Shown here piece by piece: positions 1 through 9,100 of a stretch of DNA of 23,224 nucleotides. The notes under the pieces are model-generated. The model searched no databases. It saw only the letters and a list, made by a program, of their open reading frames with translations, and was not told where the DNA came from. A program made the position numbers and the translations under genes. The stretch comes from DATKZH01 sp964475955 (GTDB lineage: Bacteria > Planctomycetota > Planctomycetia > Pirellulales > Thermoguttaceae): NCBI GenBank assembly GCA_964475955.1, contig CAYYZY010000125.1, forward strand, positions 1 to 23,224. Reading direction: 5' to 3'. The number at the start of each line of letters is the position of its first letter. Position 1 is the stretch's first letter.

Positions 1-79
1 CCCCCGCGTCTCACGCCCCCGCCGCGCCTTCGAAGACATCAACACGGGGCCACTTCCGTGAACGGTTACGCAGGAATGA

Positions 80-566
80 AGGCTGGCCAAGGCGTCGCCC
101 AAGAAGATGAAGGACTATGGGTATCGGCCGGTCACGGTGCAGTTTTTGGGAGGGGTGGAGGTGAAACTGATGGCCCGCTACTGGTGCCGCGGTCCAGGCC
201 AGGCCAGCCGGGGCAAGGGGAGCTACTTCGGCCTGATGCTCTTGGGTGTGTATGATCGCACGACGCCGGCCTTGGCCAGCGAGGTGGCCCAGCTTGCCGC
301 GGCGCTCCAGTTCGTTCGAGGACGCCCAGGCGCGGTTGCGGCAGATGGGAGTCCACCTGTCGATCCGGCGGATTGTCAACGTGGCGTATCATTTCGCCGA
401 GCGGGCGCGGAGGCGGCAGGAAGTGGAGGGCATGGGCATCGAGGGATCGCTCTCCGGGAAGCGTGTGGTGATCTCCACGGACGGGGGCCGGCTTCGGGTG
501 CGTCAGAACAAGCGGGGGCGGAAGACCAAGAAGGGCAGAGCGCGTTATCACACCGATTGGCGTGAA
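80..566 (+). pseudogene. Degraded transposase remnant (ISKra4-like)
   Basis: This is the only supported plus-strand coding sequence, and it is broken. Reading starts in one frame (first ATG at 107, preceded by an open LAKASPKK reading) with YGYRPVTVQF and a stretch ending EVAQLAAAL. It then has to shift frame near 305-313 to continue as SSFEDAQARLRQMGVHL, ERARRRQEVEG and KRVVISTDGGRLRVR followed by KRGRKTKKGRARYHTDWRE. The VVISTDGGRLR segment followed by a basic KTKKGR...WRE stretch matches, from memory, ISKra4-type transposases common in planctomycetes; the Asp of STDGG would be the first catalytic acidic residue. Homologues continue with WREPKLL and several hundred more residues, but here the match stops at about 566, where an antisense guaA fragment begins. 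The N-terminus is also missing. No terminal inverted repeats were identified. Non-functional. Confidence 0.7.
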
Positions 567-1124
567 CGCATCTCGAATCTGCACCCCTTCAGACTTGCGC
601 ATGAATCCCGTGTCAACGAAGACGCCAATCACGCGCTGCGGCCCAATCGCCTCCGTACATAGAAAGAACGCAACGGTGGAATCTACTCCGCCGCTCACGA
701 AAAAGAACACCTTCCGCCGGTCCACAAGAGACCGGATCTCGTCTTGGAGAAAAGACATCTGCGGCCGTATGTCCCAGTCGGGCGCGCACCTGCAAACCTT
801 GAACAACAAATTGCGCAGGATCGTGCGCCCAGATGGGGTGTGCGTTATTTCTGGGTGGAATTGGAGGCCGAACAAAGTGCGCTGGGTGTTAGCCACTGCA
901 GCAATACGACAATTCTCCGTTTGAGCCAAAACGTCAAAAGAGGGCGGCGGCGTCACGACTTCATCGCCATGGCTCATCCACACTACTTCGTTTGTGTTGA
1001 CTCCCCCTAAAATGGTGTCTTGCCCAAGAATCCTAAGCCTGGTCTCGCCATATTCTCGCTTTATCCCCGGCCGAATTGTGCCGCCAAGCGTGTGAGCCAT
1101 AAGCTGGTGCCCATAGCAAATTCG
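567..1124 (-). pseudogene. guaA: Internal fragment of GMP synthase (guaA), both ends missing
   Basis: GMP synthase makes GMP from XMP, using an N-terminal glutamine amidotransferase and a C-terminal ATP pyrophosphatase. About 186 residues are recognisable: ICYGHQLMAHTLGG (amidotransferase nucleophile Cys), MSHGDEV, GLQFHPEITHTPSG (catalytic His and Glu), then VFFFVSGGVDSTVAFFLCTE (PP-loop SGGVDS) and VFVDTGFMRKSEG. By comparison with E. coli GuaA this covers roughly residues 80 to 285 of about 525. The first 80 or so residues and the second half, including the XMP-binding/dimerisation domain, are absent. It is fused in frame at its 5' side to an RHS-like fragment (SYEFTEEF...GAHQQD) and ends at about 567 against the transposase remnant, after which the frame is antisense noise. 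The piece looks lower in GC than neighbouring genes. It cannot encode an active enzyme; a functional guaA must lie elsewhere. Confidence 0.85.
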
Positions 1125-2160
1125 GTCTTGCTGGTGCGCGCCGCCTTCCGGGCCATCGCCTCCGAACTCCTCGGTAAACTCATAGGAGTCGGTGTACGAA
1201 TACTGGGACGATTCGCTCCAGGCGCCAGTGCCGTCCTTTTCCAGTTGGATGCCGTTTTCCGTCTCGTCGACGTCGACGTCGTACGTACCGCTGTGACTGC
1301 TCGTCTCGGTGTTCGTGGCGCTGCCGGAGAGCGTCCTCATGCCGTCGGCCATGGCGCCGCCCAGGACGATCATCTCGTACGTCTCGGTTTCGAGCGTCGT
1401 TTCCGTTCTGGTGAGCGTGTCGGTCGTGGAGGAACCGTCGTCGACCGAGGTCGCGCCGGCGGTCGTCTCGGCCGTGGACTCCCGGGTGCGCACGCCCTTC
1501 TCGGTCGAGTCCCACTCGCCGCCGCTGAGGACCGACAGGACCGTGTAAAGATGCGACTTCGTGCTCGACCCGCTTCGAGCCATCGTCGACTGCTCGACCG
1601 TCTCGAGCGGCTCTTCCGACTGCAATGCTTAGGTTGGAGTCCGCTCGGGCAACGGCCTCACGAACGGCCGCCCACCGCCCAACCGGAACGGGCGTTCCAA
1701 CTCGTAGGCGGTCGTTGCGATCTCGTTGCCGCTTTCCCATCGTGTGCCGGTGCGGAGCCAGACGCCGGGTGAACTGTCGCCTTCGCCGAGTTCCGGACCG
1801 ATGGTCCGCTGCTGGTCGGGCGTCAGCGTGTAATCGAATCGTGTGACGGTGAATCGCGTCGAGCCGGTTGTCCGATCCTCGTCGCCGGGCAGGAGTTCGC
1901 CGTCCACGATTTCGCTGCGCCGGCCGACTTCGGTGCGATTCGTCTTGTCGACGGTCGTGTGGACTTCGAGTCCTACGGCCGTTTCCGCCGCATGGTCCTG
2001 GCGGTACGCGAGGATCACCGAGTCGATATCGGTCGTCGTCGTGCGACAGGTCGTCGACTTGCTCGCGACGCTCTGGTCCCTGGCCGTCGACGTGTAGCAG
2101 AACGACTCGACGTCGCCGAACGAGAAGGCCTCGAAACGCGTGATGTACTCGCCGCGAGGA
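1125..2160 (-). pseudogene. Fragment of a large Ser/Thr-rich (RHS-type) surface protein
   Basis: Reading continues in a single frame from about 2160 (GEYITRFEAFSFGDVESFCY) through TDIDSVILAYRQDHAAETAV, GSTRFTVTRFDYTLT and FRLGGGRPF. It meets an in-frame TAA at 1629-1631, then continues in the same frame with SEEPLETVEQSTMARSGSST, TDTLTRTETTLETETYEM and SESSQYSYTDSYEFTEEF. The short, polar TxTxTxT and SGTYDVDVDE pattern resembles, from memory, the low-complexity region found in very large planctomycete RHS/YD-repeat proteins upstream of the YD repeats. No YD repeat or RHS core is present here, so the assignment is an inference. The stop codon, the absence of a start and the abrupt joints at both ends show it is a relic. 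Next to it on the 5' side is a cadherin-like fragment in another frame, which may once have been part of the same gene. Confidence 0.5.
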
Positions 2161-2545
2161 CGTCGCTGCCGTCCACGTCCAGCCCCGTTGCATAGGCCTT
2201 CCCGAGCGTGGTCAACGGGCCGGAAATCGCAAGCCGCTCGTCGACCGGCTCCGCCATCGGACCGACCAGCGGCTCGATTCCGGGCAGCACGTTCACCACG
2301 ACGGTCGCCATCTGCGACTCCTGCCCGTCGACCGTGCTGACGACGCAGGTGAACTCGTCGAATCCGACGAAGCCCTCCTCCGGCCGATAGACGAAGGCGC
2401 CGTCTTCATCGAGCGTCAACGCACCGTCTTCCGGCGCGGAATCGAGCGAGACGGTCAGCGTCTTCCCTTCGTCGTGATAGGCCCCGTTGAGCGCGTTGCC
2501 GATGAGTTCGGACTGGTCCGGCAACTGCATCGAGAACGATCCGCC
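2161..2545 (-). pseudogene. Cadherin-like/Big_9-type Ig domain fragment
   Basis: Read in a frame different from both neighbours: FSMQLPDQSELIGNALNGAY, then LTVSLDSAPEDGALTLDEDG, AFVYRPEEGFVGFDEFTCVV, and ATVVVNVLPGIEPLVGP up to GLDVDGSDVL. The order 'LTVSL..AP..G.L.L..DGAF.Y.P..GF.G.D.FT..V' is the hallmark of bacterial cadherin-like tandem domains (Big_9 type), which occur in long extracellular proteins. Only one domain plus a linker is present. On the 5' side it joins the TPR gene near 2545 with a frame change at a GGCGGATCG sequence. On the 3' side the frame must shift by one base near 2160 to reach the RHS-like fragment. It has no start codon or ribosome binding site and is not expected to make a stable protein. 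Confidence 0.6.
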
Positions 2546-3384
2546 TCCAGCGCCTGCCAGTAGGACTCGACCGGGGCGTCCGACTCGAAGAACTCCGGGC
2601 AGTGGCCCAAATGCTTCCAGCGCCACTCCTTCCGGCCGCCGGGCATCGCCGCCCCGCGCTGGTAGTGGAACTTCGACTGCGCGACGTTCCCAAGTCCGCC
2701 GTGCAATCGGCCCAAATCGTACTGAATGCCCGCATTCTGGGGCGCGAGGATCTCCGCCTGGTGCGCGTAGGCAACGGCGTCCTCCAACTCGCGTGCCTTT
2801 TCGCTCGTCTCCACGAGCCTCCCGAGCACGCGCGGGTCGCGCGGCCGAAGGACGTTGAGGCGTTCGAGCGGCCGAAGCGCCGCGTCAAAGCGCTTGCGAC
2901 GCGACAGGCACTCGGCCATGTGATAGAGGGCGTCGAGCGGGTTCGGATCCAATTGCAGCGCCCGGCGCAACGCCTGATCTGCACGCTCGGTGGGGCCGTG
3001 CAGCCGCAACTCAACGATGCCGAGTTGCTCCCAGGCCTCCGCCAAGTCCGGCGCGATGACCGTCGCCCGCGTGAACATCTTCAGCGCGTCGCGGGGCCGA
3101 TCCCGCCTGAGCAGCACGCGCCCGTAGCTGACGAAGTACTCCGGCTTGGCGTTGCACAACAGAAGCGCTTGCTCGATGCACCGCAACGCCCGGTCGACGT
3201 CGCCCTGCTTCAACGCTGCGACGCCCAACAGATGCCGCGCGTCGTCCCGATGCGGCGCCGCCCGGCACACTTGCTCGAAACACTCGAGCGCCGCGGCCGC
3301 GTCGCCTCGACGCAGAGCAACCGCCCCCCGGTCGAATAGGGCGTCACAACGCGCCGTATCGCAAGAAGGGCAGGCGTGCTCCAT
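2455..3384 (-). CDS. TPR-repeat protein, 3'-truncated
   Basis: As it stands the ORF encodes 309 residues. The ATG at 3384 is chosen because GAGGGGG (3391-3397 on the complement) sits 6 nt upstream; the frame is open to a TTG at 3429, but that has no comparable site. The N-terminus has a CPSCDTARC cysteine cluster, followed by six to seven TPR units over roughly residues 13-250 (for example DARHLLGVAALKQGDVDRAL, AEAWEQLGIVELRLHG, DALYHMAECLSRRKRFDAAL). TPRs mediate protein-protein contacts. After WRWKHLGHCPEFFESDAPVE and YWQALEA (about residue 281) the sequence turns into out-of-frame cadherin-like DNA, so the last 28 or so residues are not native. The WRWKHLGHCPEFF...YW segment recalls the linker of TPR glycosyltransferases of the SPINDLY type, whose catalytic half would be lost; that is a weak inference. 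Probably a non-functional truncated gene, although its promoter and start look intact. Confidence 0.65.
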   Translation of the reverse strand: MEHACPSCDTARCDALFDRGAVALRRGDAAAALECFEQVCRAAPHRDDARHLLGVAALKQGDVDRALRCIEQALLLCNAKPEYFVSYGRVLLRRDRPRDALKMFTRATVIAPDLAEAWEQLGIVELRLHGPTERADQALRRALQLDPNPLDALYHMAECLSRRKRFDAALRPLERLNVLRPRDPRVLGRLVETSEKARELEDAVAYAHQAEILAPQNAGIQYDLGRLHGGLGNVAQSKFHYQRGAAMPGGRKEWRWKHLGHCPEFFESDAPVESYWQALEADRSRCSCRTSPNSSATRSTGPITTKGRR

Positions 3385-3470
3385 CGTTCGCCCCCTCGAC
3401 CGTCCGCCATTGCCGCCCCGTTCGTACAAATGTACAGGCCGCCCCGCGTCGAGCCATCCTCTTACCGACG

Positions 3471-3499
3471 ATTGAACAGGATGCGTCCTCTTCCGTCAA
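3471..3499 (-). promoter_or_regulatory. Candidate sigma-70-type promoter of the TPR gene
   Basis: On the minus strand TTGACG (3499-3494) is followed after exactly 17 nt by TTCAAT (3476-3471). These match five and four of six consensus positions. Transcription would start near 3464, leaving an untranslated leader of about 80 nt before the ATG at 3384. Within that leader lies the small palindrome GTACAAATGTAC (3424-3435). Confidence 0.45.
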
Positions 3500-4157
3500 G
3501 TACCTTTTCATGAAGTCACGCATTATGTGTTGAACCCCCCGGTCGAAGGTATGGGCGTCTCTTTCCCAAACCTGGATTCCGGTGCGATCACCACCCTACG
3601 GGTAGACCACGCTCCCGCTCGGTTCGCCCGCTACCCCCATCTCTTCGGCCGGCATGTTCAGCAGCGTCGATTGTTGAAAAGAGCCTGTCAAACAAATCGT
3701 TTGGGCCGCAACGTCTTACGGGGCAATGGATTAGGGCGATCCGCCGGGTAGATTGTCGGACACGGTCTCGGGCCGTTTCGGAGGGGCCGGGCGCGGCGCT
3801 AACCTGTTTCAGCGTACGGACTTCCCGGCGTGCCGCAAGGCCGTTCGTGGCCGCTCGGGGCAGGCTTGCTGTTGTCCAGTTCTTCTTCGCTTCGCCGGCC
3901 TCGGGCGACCGGGGCGCCGCGAATCGTCTCCGGCGGGCACCCTACCAGTGGGGCACCCCGAGGCAGTTTTGCAAACGGCTGGCCCGCCGCGGAGGCTCAT
4001 CGGGGCTATCCGGTGTGCGGCCGACTCTCGGCCCGGGGCGCGGCGATTGTGCCCGGCAAACGTGCAGGAGTGGATCGACGACGGAGCGGCAATCCGCAAT
4101 GGGTGTGCGGGCGGATCGGGGGTCCGTCTTGCGGAGGCATGGCGGCGCCGTGGCTTT
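3500..4157. other. Intergenic spacer between porin-like gene and TPR gene
   Basis: I see no convincing gene in this 658-bp stretch. Short ORFs on both strands lack ribosome binding sites and resemble nothing. Two features stand out. There is a locally AT-richer patch at 3668-3702 with an imperfect inverted repeat (CGATTGTTGA against TCAAACAAATCG), and the complement of that patch includes TTGACA but has no matching -10 box. No strong hairpin plus T-tract was found just after the porin stop codon at 4158. Confidence 0.5.
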
Positions 4158-5525
4158 CTACAGGGACCACTGGAGCCCCGCCAGCGCGACGGTGCCCTGA
4201 CGCTGCCGGCCGCACTGGGCAACGTAGCCGTCGTTCTCGATCATCACGGCCGAGTAGAGGTCGAGGTGCGCGCCGGCGTGGAAGATGAGTTTCGCGATCC
4301 CGCGGCGCTGGGTGCGGTCGTGTTGCGGGTGGCCGATGTGTTTCGGGTAGAACTCGCCGTAGTTGAGCGAGGCTTGCCACCGCTCGCCCTCGAAGCCCAG
4401 GTTCAGGTAATACCCGACGCCGGTGATGGGCACGTCGTTGCGGTTGTTGAGATTGCGGTAGTAGATGCTGCGGTACCAGACGACCTCGACCGGGTCGAGC
4501 TTCGGCCGGCGCAGCCCGTATTCGTCGTAAACCCCTTCGCCGGAAAGCGAGAAGCGTCCGAAGCGGACCATGGCGTCGAGCCCCAGGTGGTTGTTGAAGA
4601 CCTTCTGCTCGTCGGAGCCGATTCCGTCCTGCCACTTGGCCGACGCCCCGAGGCACCCGTGCTTCCCTTCGATGCCCAGGCGCGAGACGATCGCCTTCGA
4701 CGAGTTGGTGTCGCGGTCTTCGCAGCCGTTGACCAGGGCGAGGTCGGCGACGAACCAGCCCGGCTGGTAATGGACCAGCGCGCCGGTCTCGCGCCAGAGT
4801 ATCGACTCGGTGCGGATGAACGGCGCATCGAGCCGCGCGTTGGTCAAGAGCGGGAAGTGGGTGCGCCCGAACGGCGTGGTGAACTTGCCCAACGCCAGGA
4901 GCAGGTCGCCGCGGCGCACACTCACCGAGAGCTGCGAGATCTCGACCGCTTCGACCTCGAACGTGCCGGCGTACGAGGCCCGTTCCGGCGAGTTGGTCAG
5001 CACGTTCCGGTCGAACGGCTGGTTCAGGTAGAACTCGCCTTCGACGGCCGTCTCCCACGCGCCGCAAGCATAGCGGAACGCCGGGGCCAGCACGCCTTCG
5101 ACGCCGAACGTCGACTCCAGCCCGCTCCACTGGATGCGGTCGTCTTTCAGGTAGTAGCCGCGCGCGAGGCACGCGCACTCGAACAGATCGCAGAAGCTCG
5201 GTTGGCCGTCGGGGAGCGGCTCGCACGCGTCGGCCGGGGGCCGCCATTGCGGGTCGGCGGGAGAAAGGGCCGGAAGGGGCCGCACTTGCGCGTCGTGCGC
5301 CGCCGATCGCTCGTAGGCCGGCTCGGCGGTCGGGATCGGGCCCGCCGGTTGGCCGTAACCGAACTGGGCCAAAGCGGGCGCAGCCGCAAGAGAGGTGATC
5401 GCCGCGTGCGTCAGGGCGACGATGACCAGCGCCGCACGGGGGCCGCGTCCTCCCAGCCGGGAGGGACGAGCCGCGCCTGCGGGCCCTGCTCGATGCGCCG
5501 ACGGCCAGGCGGGGTCTCTGTGCAC
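4158..5525 (-). CDS. Outer-membrane beta-barrel porin-like protein
   Basis: The 455-residue product starts at a GTG with GGGGAA about 8 nt upstream. A rather long, basic leader (RPSRLGGRGPR) precedes a hydrophobic core, ALVIVALTHAAITSLAAA, and an APALAQ cleavage site, so it is exported by Sec. A short Pro-rich, Cys-containing linker (ACEPLPDGQPSFCDLFECAC) follows. The rest is a chain of alternating amphipathic strands such as YAGTFEVEAVEISQLSVSVR, LLLALGKFTTPFGRTHFP, WFVADLALVNG, RFGRFSLSGEGVYDEYG and YYLNLGFEGERWQASLNYG, ending in the aromatic/hydrophobic AGLQWSL expected of a barrel's last strand. GKFTTPFG is typical of planctomycete and proteobacterial porin-like families (OprP/BBP2-like). 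The substrate is unknown. It lies 580 bp downstream of the giant gene, so it probably has its own promoter, though I could not identify one with confidence. Confidence 0.75.
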   Translation of the reverse strand: MHRDPAWPSAHRAGPAGAARPSRLGGRGPRAALVIVALTHAAITSLAAAPALAQFGYGQPAGPIPTAEPAYERSAAHDAQVRPLPALSPADPQWRPPADACEPLPDGQPSFCDLFECACLARGYYLKDDRIQWSGLESTFGVEGVLAPAFRYACGAWETAVEGEFYLNQPFDRNVLTNSPERASYAGTFEVEAVEISQLSVSVRRGDLLLALGKFTTPFGRTHFPLLTNARLDAPFIRTESILWRETGALVHYQPGWFVADLALVNGCEDRDTNSSKAIVSRLGIEGKHGCLGASAKWQDGIGSDEQKVFNNHLGLDAMVRFGRFSLSGEGVYDEYGLRRPKLDPVEVVWYRSIYYRNLNNRNDVPITGVGYYLNLGFEGERWQASLNYGEFYPKHIGHPQHDRTQRRGIAKLIFHAGAHLDLYSAVMIENDGYVAQCGRQRQGTVALAGLQWSL

Positions 5526-6105
5526 GTGTTCGTTTCCCCGCCGCCTTGCGTTGCGCCTGGGGAGCCGGAGACCGCCGCGCGGGCCTTGCGGCCTGCGGTG
5601 GCCCCCCTCCAGGGTGTGGTCCAGATATCCGGTTTGCAGAAAGCTGTAGCGAATATGCCCGTTTCAATATCGACGATCCGCCCCCGACGGTTGACGCCGA
5701 GAACAAGGCGCCCGACGGTCGACGCGACCGGCAATCACGGGGCAGACTGCGCGACCGTCGCATTTTTCAATTGTGCCGCAGATTACCCAGTCTCTCGGGC
5801 ACATGGTGCGGCGGGCGCGAATGCGTCTTGCCGACACGCCCGTGTTGGCTCCTTCTCGGAGCTATACTTGGATGTCGTCGCCCATATCACCTGTTGATGC
5901 CGACGACCCTGAGAAGGCGGCGACGGCCGCGATGGCTTCGGCCATCGCGGCCATTCTTGTTCTGGGGCCCGCGGTCTCCGCGGCGCCGTCCCATGCACGG
6001 CGCCTCGCCGACGTGCAAACCGACCGGGGCCGGCGCAAGCGGCGTCGGTTGCGTCGGAAGCCCGGCGCGGGCCGAATCGCCAACCGTCGCCCGCCGGCTT
6101 TTCTC
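5526..6105. other. Intergenic spacer between giant gene and porin-like gene
   Basis: This 580-bp region should hold the 3' end signals of the giant gene and the promoter of the porin-like gene. It contains one very strong hairpin (listed separately) and a weaker one, GCTCC-TTCTC-GGAGC, near 5848-5862. A minus-strand ORF covers 5734-5411 but overlaps the porin gene out of frame and looks like chance. No confident -35/-10 pair was found; TTGAAA occurs twice on the minus strand without a good -10 partner at the right distance. Confidence 0.5.
5925..5952. terminator. Perfect 12-bp hairpin with TTCG loop downstream of the giant gene
   Basis: A perfect inverted repeat has arms 5925-5936 (GGCCGCGATGGC) and 5941-5952, separated by the tetraloop TTCG on the plus strand (CGAA on the minus strand). 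It lies about 154 nt after the giant gene's stop codon. The stem is very stable, but no run of T follows on the minus strand, and the plus-strand side has only ATTCTTGTTCT. It may be a Rho-assisted terminator, an RNA 3'-end stabiliser or an unrelated palindrome. Confidence 0.4.
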
Positions 6106-9100
6106 TCAGTCCCGCTCCCAGTAGGCGGTGAACACTTCGTCGACGGCCGCAGCTTGCGGGGTGTTGTCGTCGGAATCGCGCTCCTGGGCCGATTCGAAAT
6201 CGTAGAGCCACAGGATGGCGGCCGCATCGCTGGGCGACACCAGCCCGTTCTGGAGAATCGCGTCGTAAAGGATCGCCACGTCGTCGTCGCCGAGGCCGTG
6301 GGCGCGCACGTGGGCGAACGAGATCGCCCGACTGAAGAATCCCGGCCCGTAGAGCTTCGTGTAATCGGGCGTGGCCACCAGCGTGGCGCCTTCCTCGGGT
6401 CCGTAGAGATCGGCAACGTCGGTTCCGCCGGTCGACACCGCGAGCGTCGACCGGAAGCCTTTTGCTCGATTGAAGAACCCTTCGCCGTAGAGCTTCGCGT
6501 CGCCCGGCCACGCCTTGAAGAAATCGTTGCCGTTGGGGTCGTCGTAGAGCAGGGCCAGGTCCTCGTTGCCCGGGGCGGCGATCGCGTGGACCGCGCGGAA
6601 GTCCTTGACCCGGTTGTAGAACCCTTCGCCGTAGAGTCGGGCGTCGCCGGGGTGAAATTTGAACACGTCCTTGCTCGCGGGGTTTTCGTAAAGGATGGCC
6701 ACGTCGTCGTTGTCGGGCGTACCCAATGCGTGGACTTTGGAGAACCCCTTGATGCGCGAATAGAATCCGTCCCCGTAGAGCTTCGCCTCTCCGGCCCAGA
6801 GCCTGAACGTATCGCTGCCGGTCGGGTCGTCGTACAGCACCGCGAGGTCGCCGCCGTCCGGGGTGGCGAACCCGTGCACCGAGTCGAACGCGTACACCCG
6901 CACGAAGAAGCCGTCACCGTACATTCGGGCCTCTTCAGACCAGGCCTTGAACGTGTCCTCTCCTGCGGGATCGTCGTTGAGAACCGCCACGTCGCCGTTG
7001 CCGTCCGTGGCGACGGCATGCACTACGGGGAACGAGTCGGCCCGGTTGTAGAACCCGTCGCCGTAGAATCGGGCGTGGCCGGGCCACGACTTGAACGTAT
7101 CCTTTCCTTCCGGGTTGCCGTGGAATACGACCTTGTCGGGCCCACCCCCGCCGAGGACGATGATCGTCTCCGCACCAAGGACGTCTACGGTGTAGCCCTC
7201 GCCGGAGAGCGTGCCGTGTCCGGGCCACAGCTTGGCGAGGTCTTCACTAGCGGAAGCAGTAAGGACGACGACGTCTTTGCCCCCCAGCCCATCGAATTCG
7301 ACGCTCGTTACGGCCTCGCCAACGCCGATTTTCACCCCGTTGAGGGAGACGGTCCATTGGCCCGGCCCCTCCACGGTCAGCAGGAACGTGTCGTCCTTGT
7401 CGGTGCCTTCGATCATCACGGAGGTGGGCTGGGCCGTGCTAACCACGGGCGGATCGAAGTTCCCCACGACGGGAGCGGCGTATTCGTCGCCGAATTGGGC
7501 GAAGAAGTCGTTTCCGAACGGGACCGGCTCGAAATCGTGGTCGAGCGGCGCCACGGAGCCGGCCTGCTGGAGGGCGGCGTCGGAGATGAGGAAGTACCAC
7601 TCGGCGCCTTCCTCGGGGGTCGCGCCGCTTCGGTCGGGTACGAACAGGCCGAGGTCGTCGATATCGTCGGCGTTCATGTCGGCTGCGAAGGGCCGCTCGC
7701 GCACCCCGCTGAAGTCGAGGTAGTTGAACGCGAACTGGGCGTCGATCCCCTCACCCAGGCCGTCGTGGGCCAGGTCGAAGTAGAACACGCCGCTCGAGAA
7801 GGTCCCCAGGTCGTCGGCGCCGTCGCCGTCGAAGTCGCCCACGATCGGATAACCGACCAGGCCGGGGTTGACGGGCGTCTCGTCTCCGACGAGGTAGTTG
7901 CGGTCTGCGGTAAAGCCGTCGAGGTACCAGTTCTCGCCGTCGAACAGGCCCACTTCGTCGCCGTTGGCGGTGTCGCCGTCGAAGTTGCCGGCCACGGGCG
8001 TGCCCAGGCCGTCGAACCCGGCCGGCTCGACCGGTTCCAGGTCGGCCACGCCGTCGTTGTCCACGTCGATCAGCCAGCGATACTCACCTGAAGCGTTCCA
8101 CCCGTAGGCGGCCAGCTTGTCGAACCCGTCGGCCACGCTCTCGTCGACGTTCGGCGTGGCGGGATCGTCTTCGAGGGGGGCGAAATTGCCGGCGAAGACG
8201 TCGTCGCTGGCGAATCCGAGCGTGTAGGTGATGTCGCGATTGGTGTAGTCGGGATTCTGCGGATCGAAGACGAAGTTCCCGTTCGTGTCGACGTACACGC
8301 TCCCCCCGCTCCAGGTGCCGATCTCGGGACGGCTGTCGACGGTGAAGCGGGCGACGAAGTCTTCGCCCGGCTCGCCGTCGCCGGAAGGCAGGAACGGCTC
8401 GTCCTGCGGCTCGGCCGTGTTGGTCTCGCCGTCCAGGGCGTTCCCGGCACGGTCCGCGATCCGGTCGGAAACGGTGAGCGTGAAGCGGTCGTCGGGCAGG
8501 GGTTCAAAGAAGTTCAGGCGCAGCGTCGTCCGCCCGAGGTCGCCGGCCACCGTGTAGTCGATGAAGTCGATCGACTCGATGGGGATGATCCCGTTGGCAT
8601 CGCCGATGATCTCGATGTTCCCCGGCGTGGTCGCCAGGATCTCGTTCGCCGCCGGATACACGAACCCACCGATGACCGAGCTGATCAGCCCCTCGGCTAG
8701 CGCGGCCGCGAACGAGGTGGCCCGGTCGCCGCCGGCCCGAAGCTGGTTCAGGTCGGCCACGATGCCTTCGGTGTCGTAGGAGAGGGCCACGTAGTCGGCC
8801 TCCGTGCTGCCGTAACCGCCGGTGACCACGCCCCCGCCCGCCGTCGAGAACAGCCCGCCCGGCTCCTCCAGGTACGCCGTGCCGTCGTAGCCGACCGCCA
8901 GCGCGGTGTTCCCCGCGCCGTCTTCCAGCCCCACGTTGAGGATGCCGTGGAGCATGACCTCCTCGGCCGTCAGGGCGGCCAGCACGTCGGCGTAGGTGCT
9001 GCCGTCGTAATCGTCGCGGTCCTCATCGCTGACCAGCACGAAGAGCGGCTCCGCGTCGGTCCGCAGGGGCAGAGACACCAACGCCTCGTTGATCCCCGAG

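Noticed and set aside
3385..3429. TTG start at 3429 for the TPR gene
   Set aside because: No ribosome binding site precedes it, whereas the ATG at 3384 has GAGGGGG 6 nt upstream.
3527..3751. A 74-codon plus-strand ORF in the porin-TPR spacer
   Set aside because: No ribosome binding site, no family resemblance and atypical composition; it also lies opposite the likely control region of the TPR gene.
3753..5897. A 714-codon plus-strand open frame over the porin-like gene
   Set aside because: It is antisense to the porin gene, whose signal peptide, strand pattern and C-terminal aromatic strand are clear. The plus-strand product is Arg/Val-rich with no recognisable domain.
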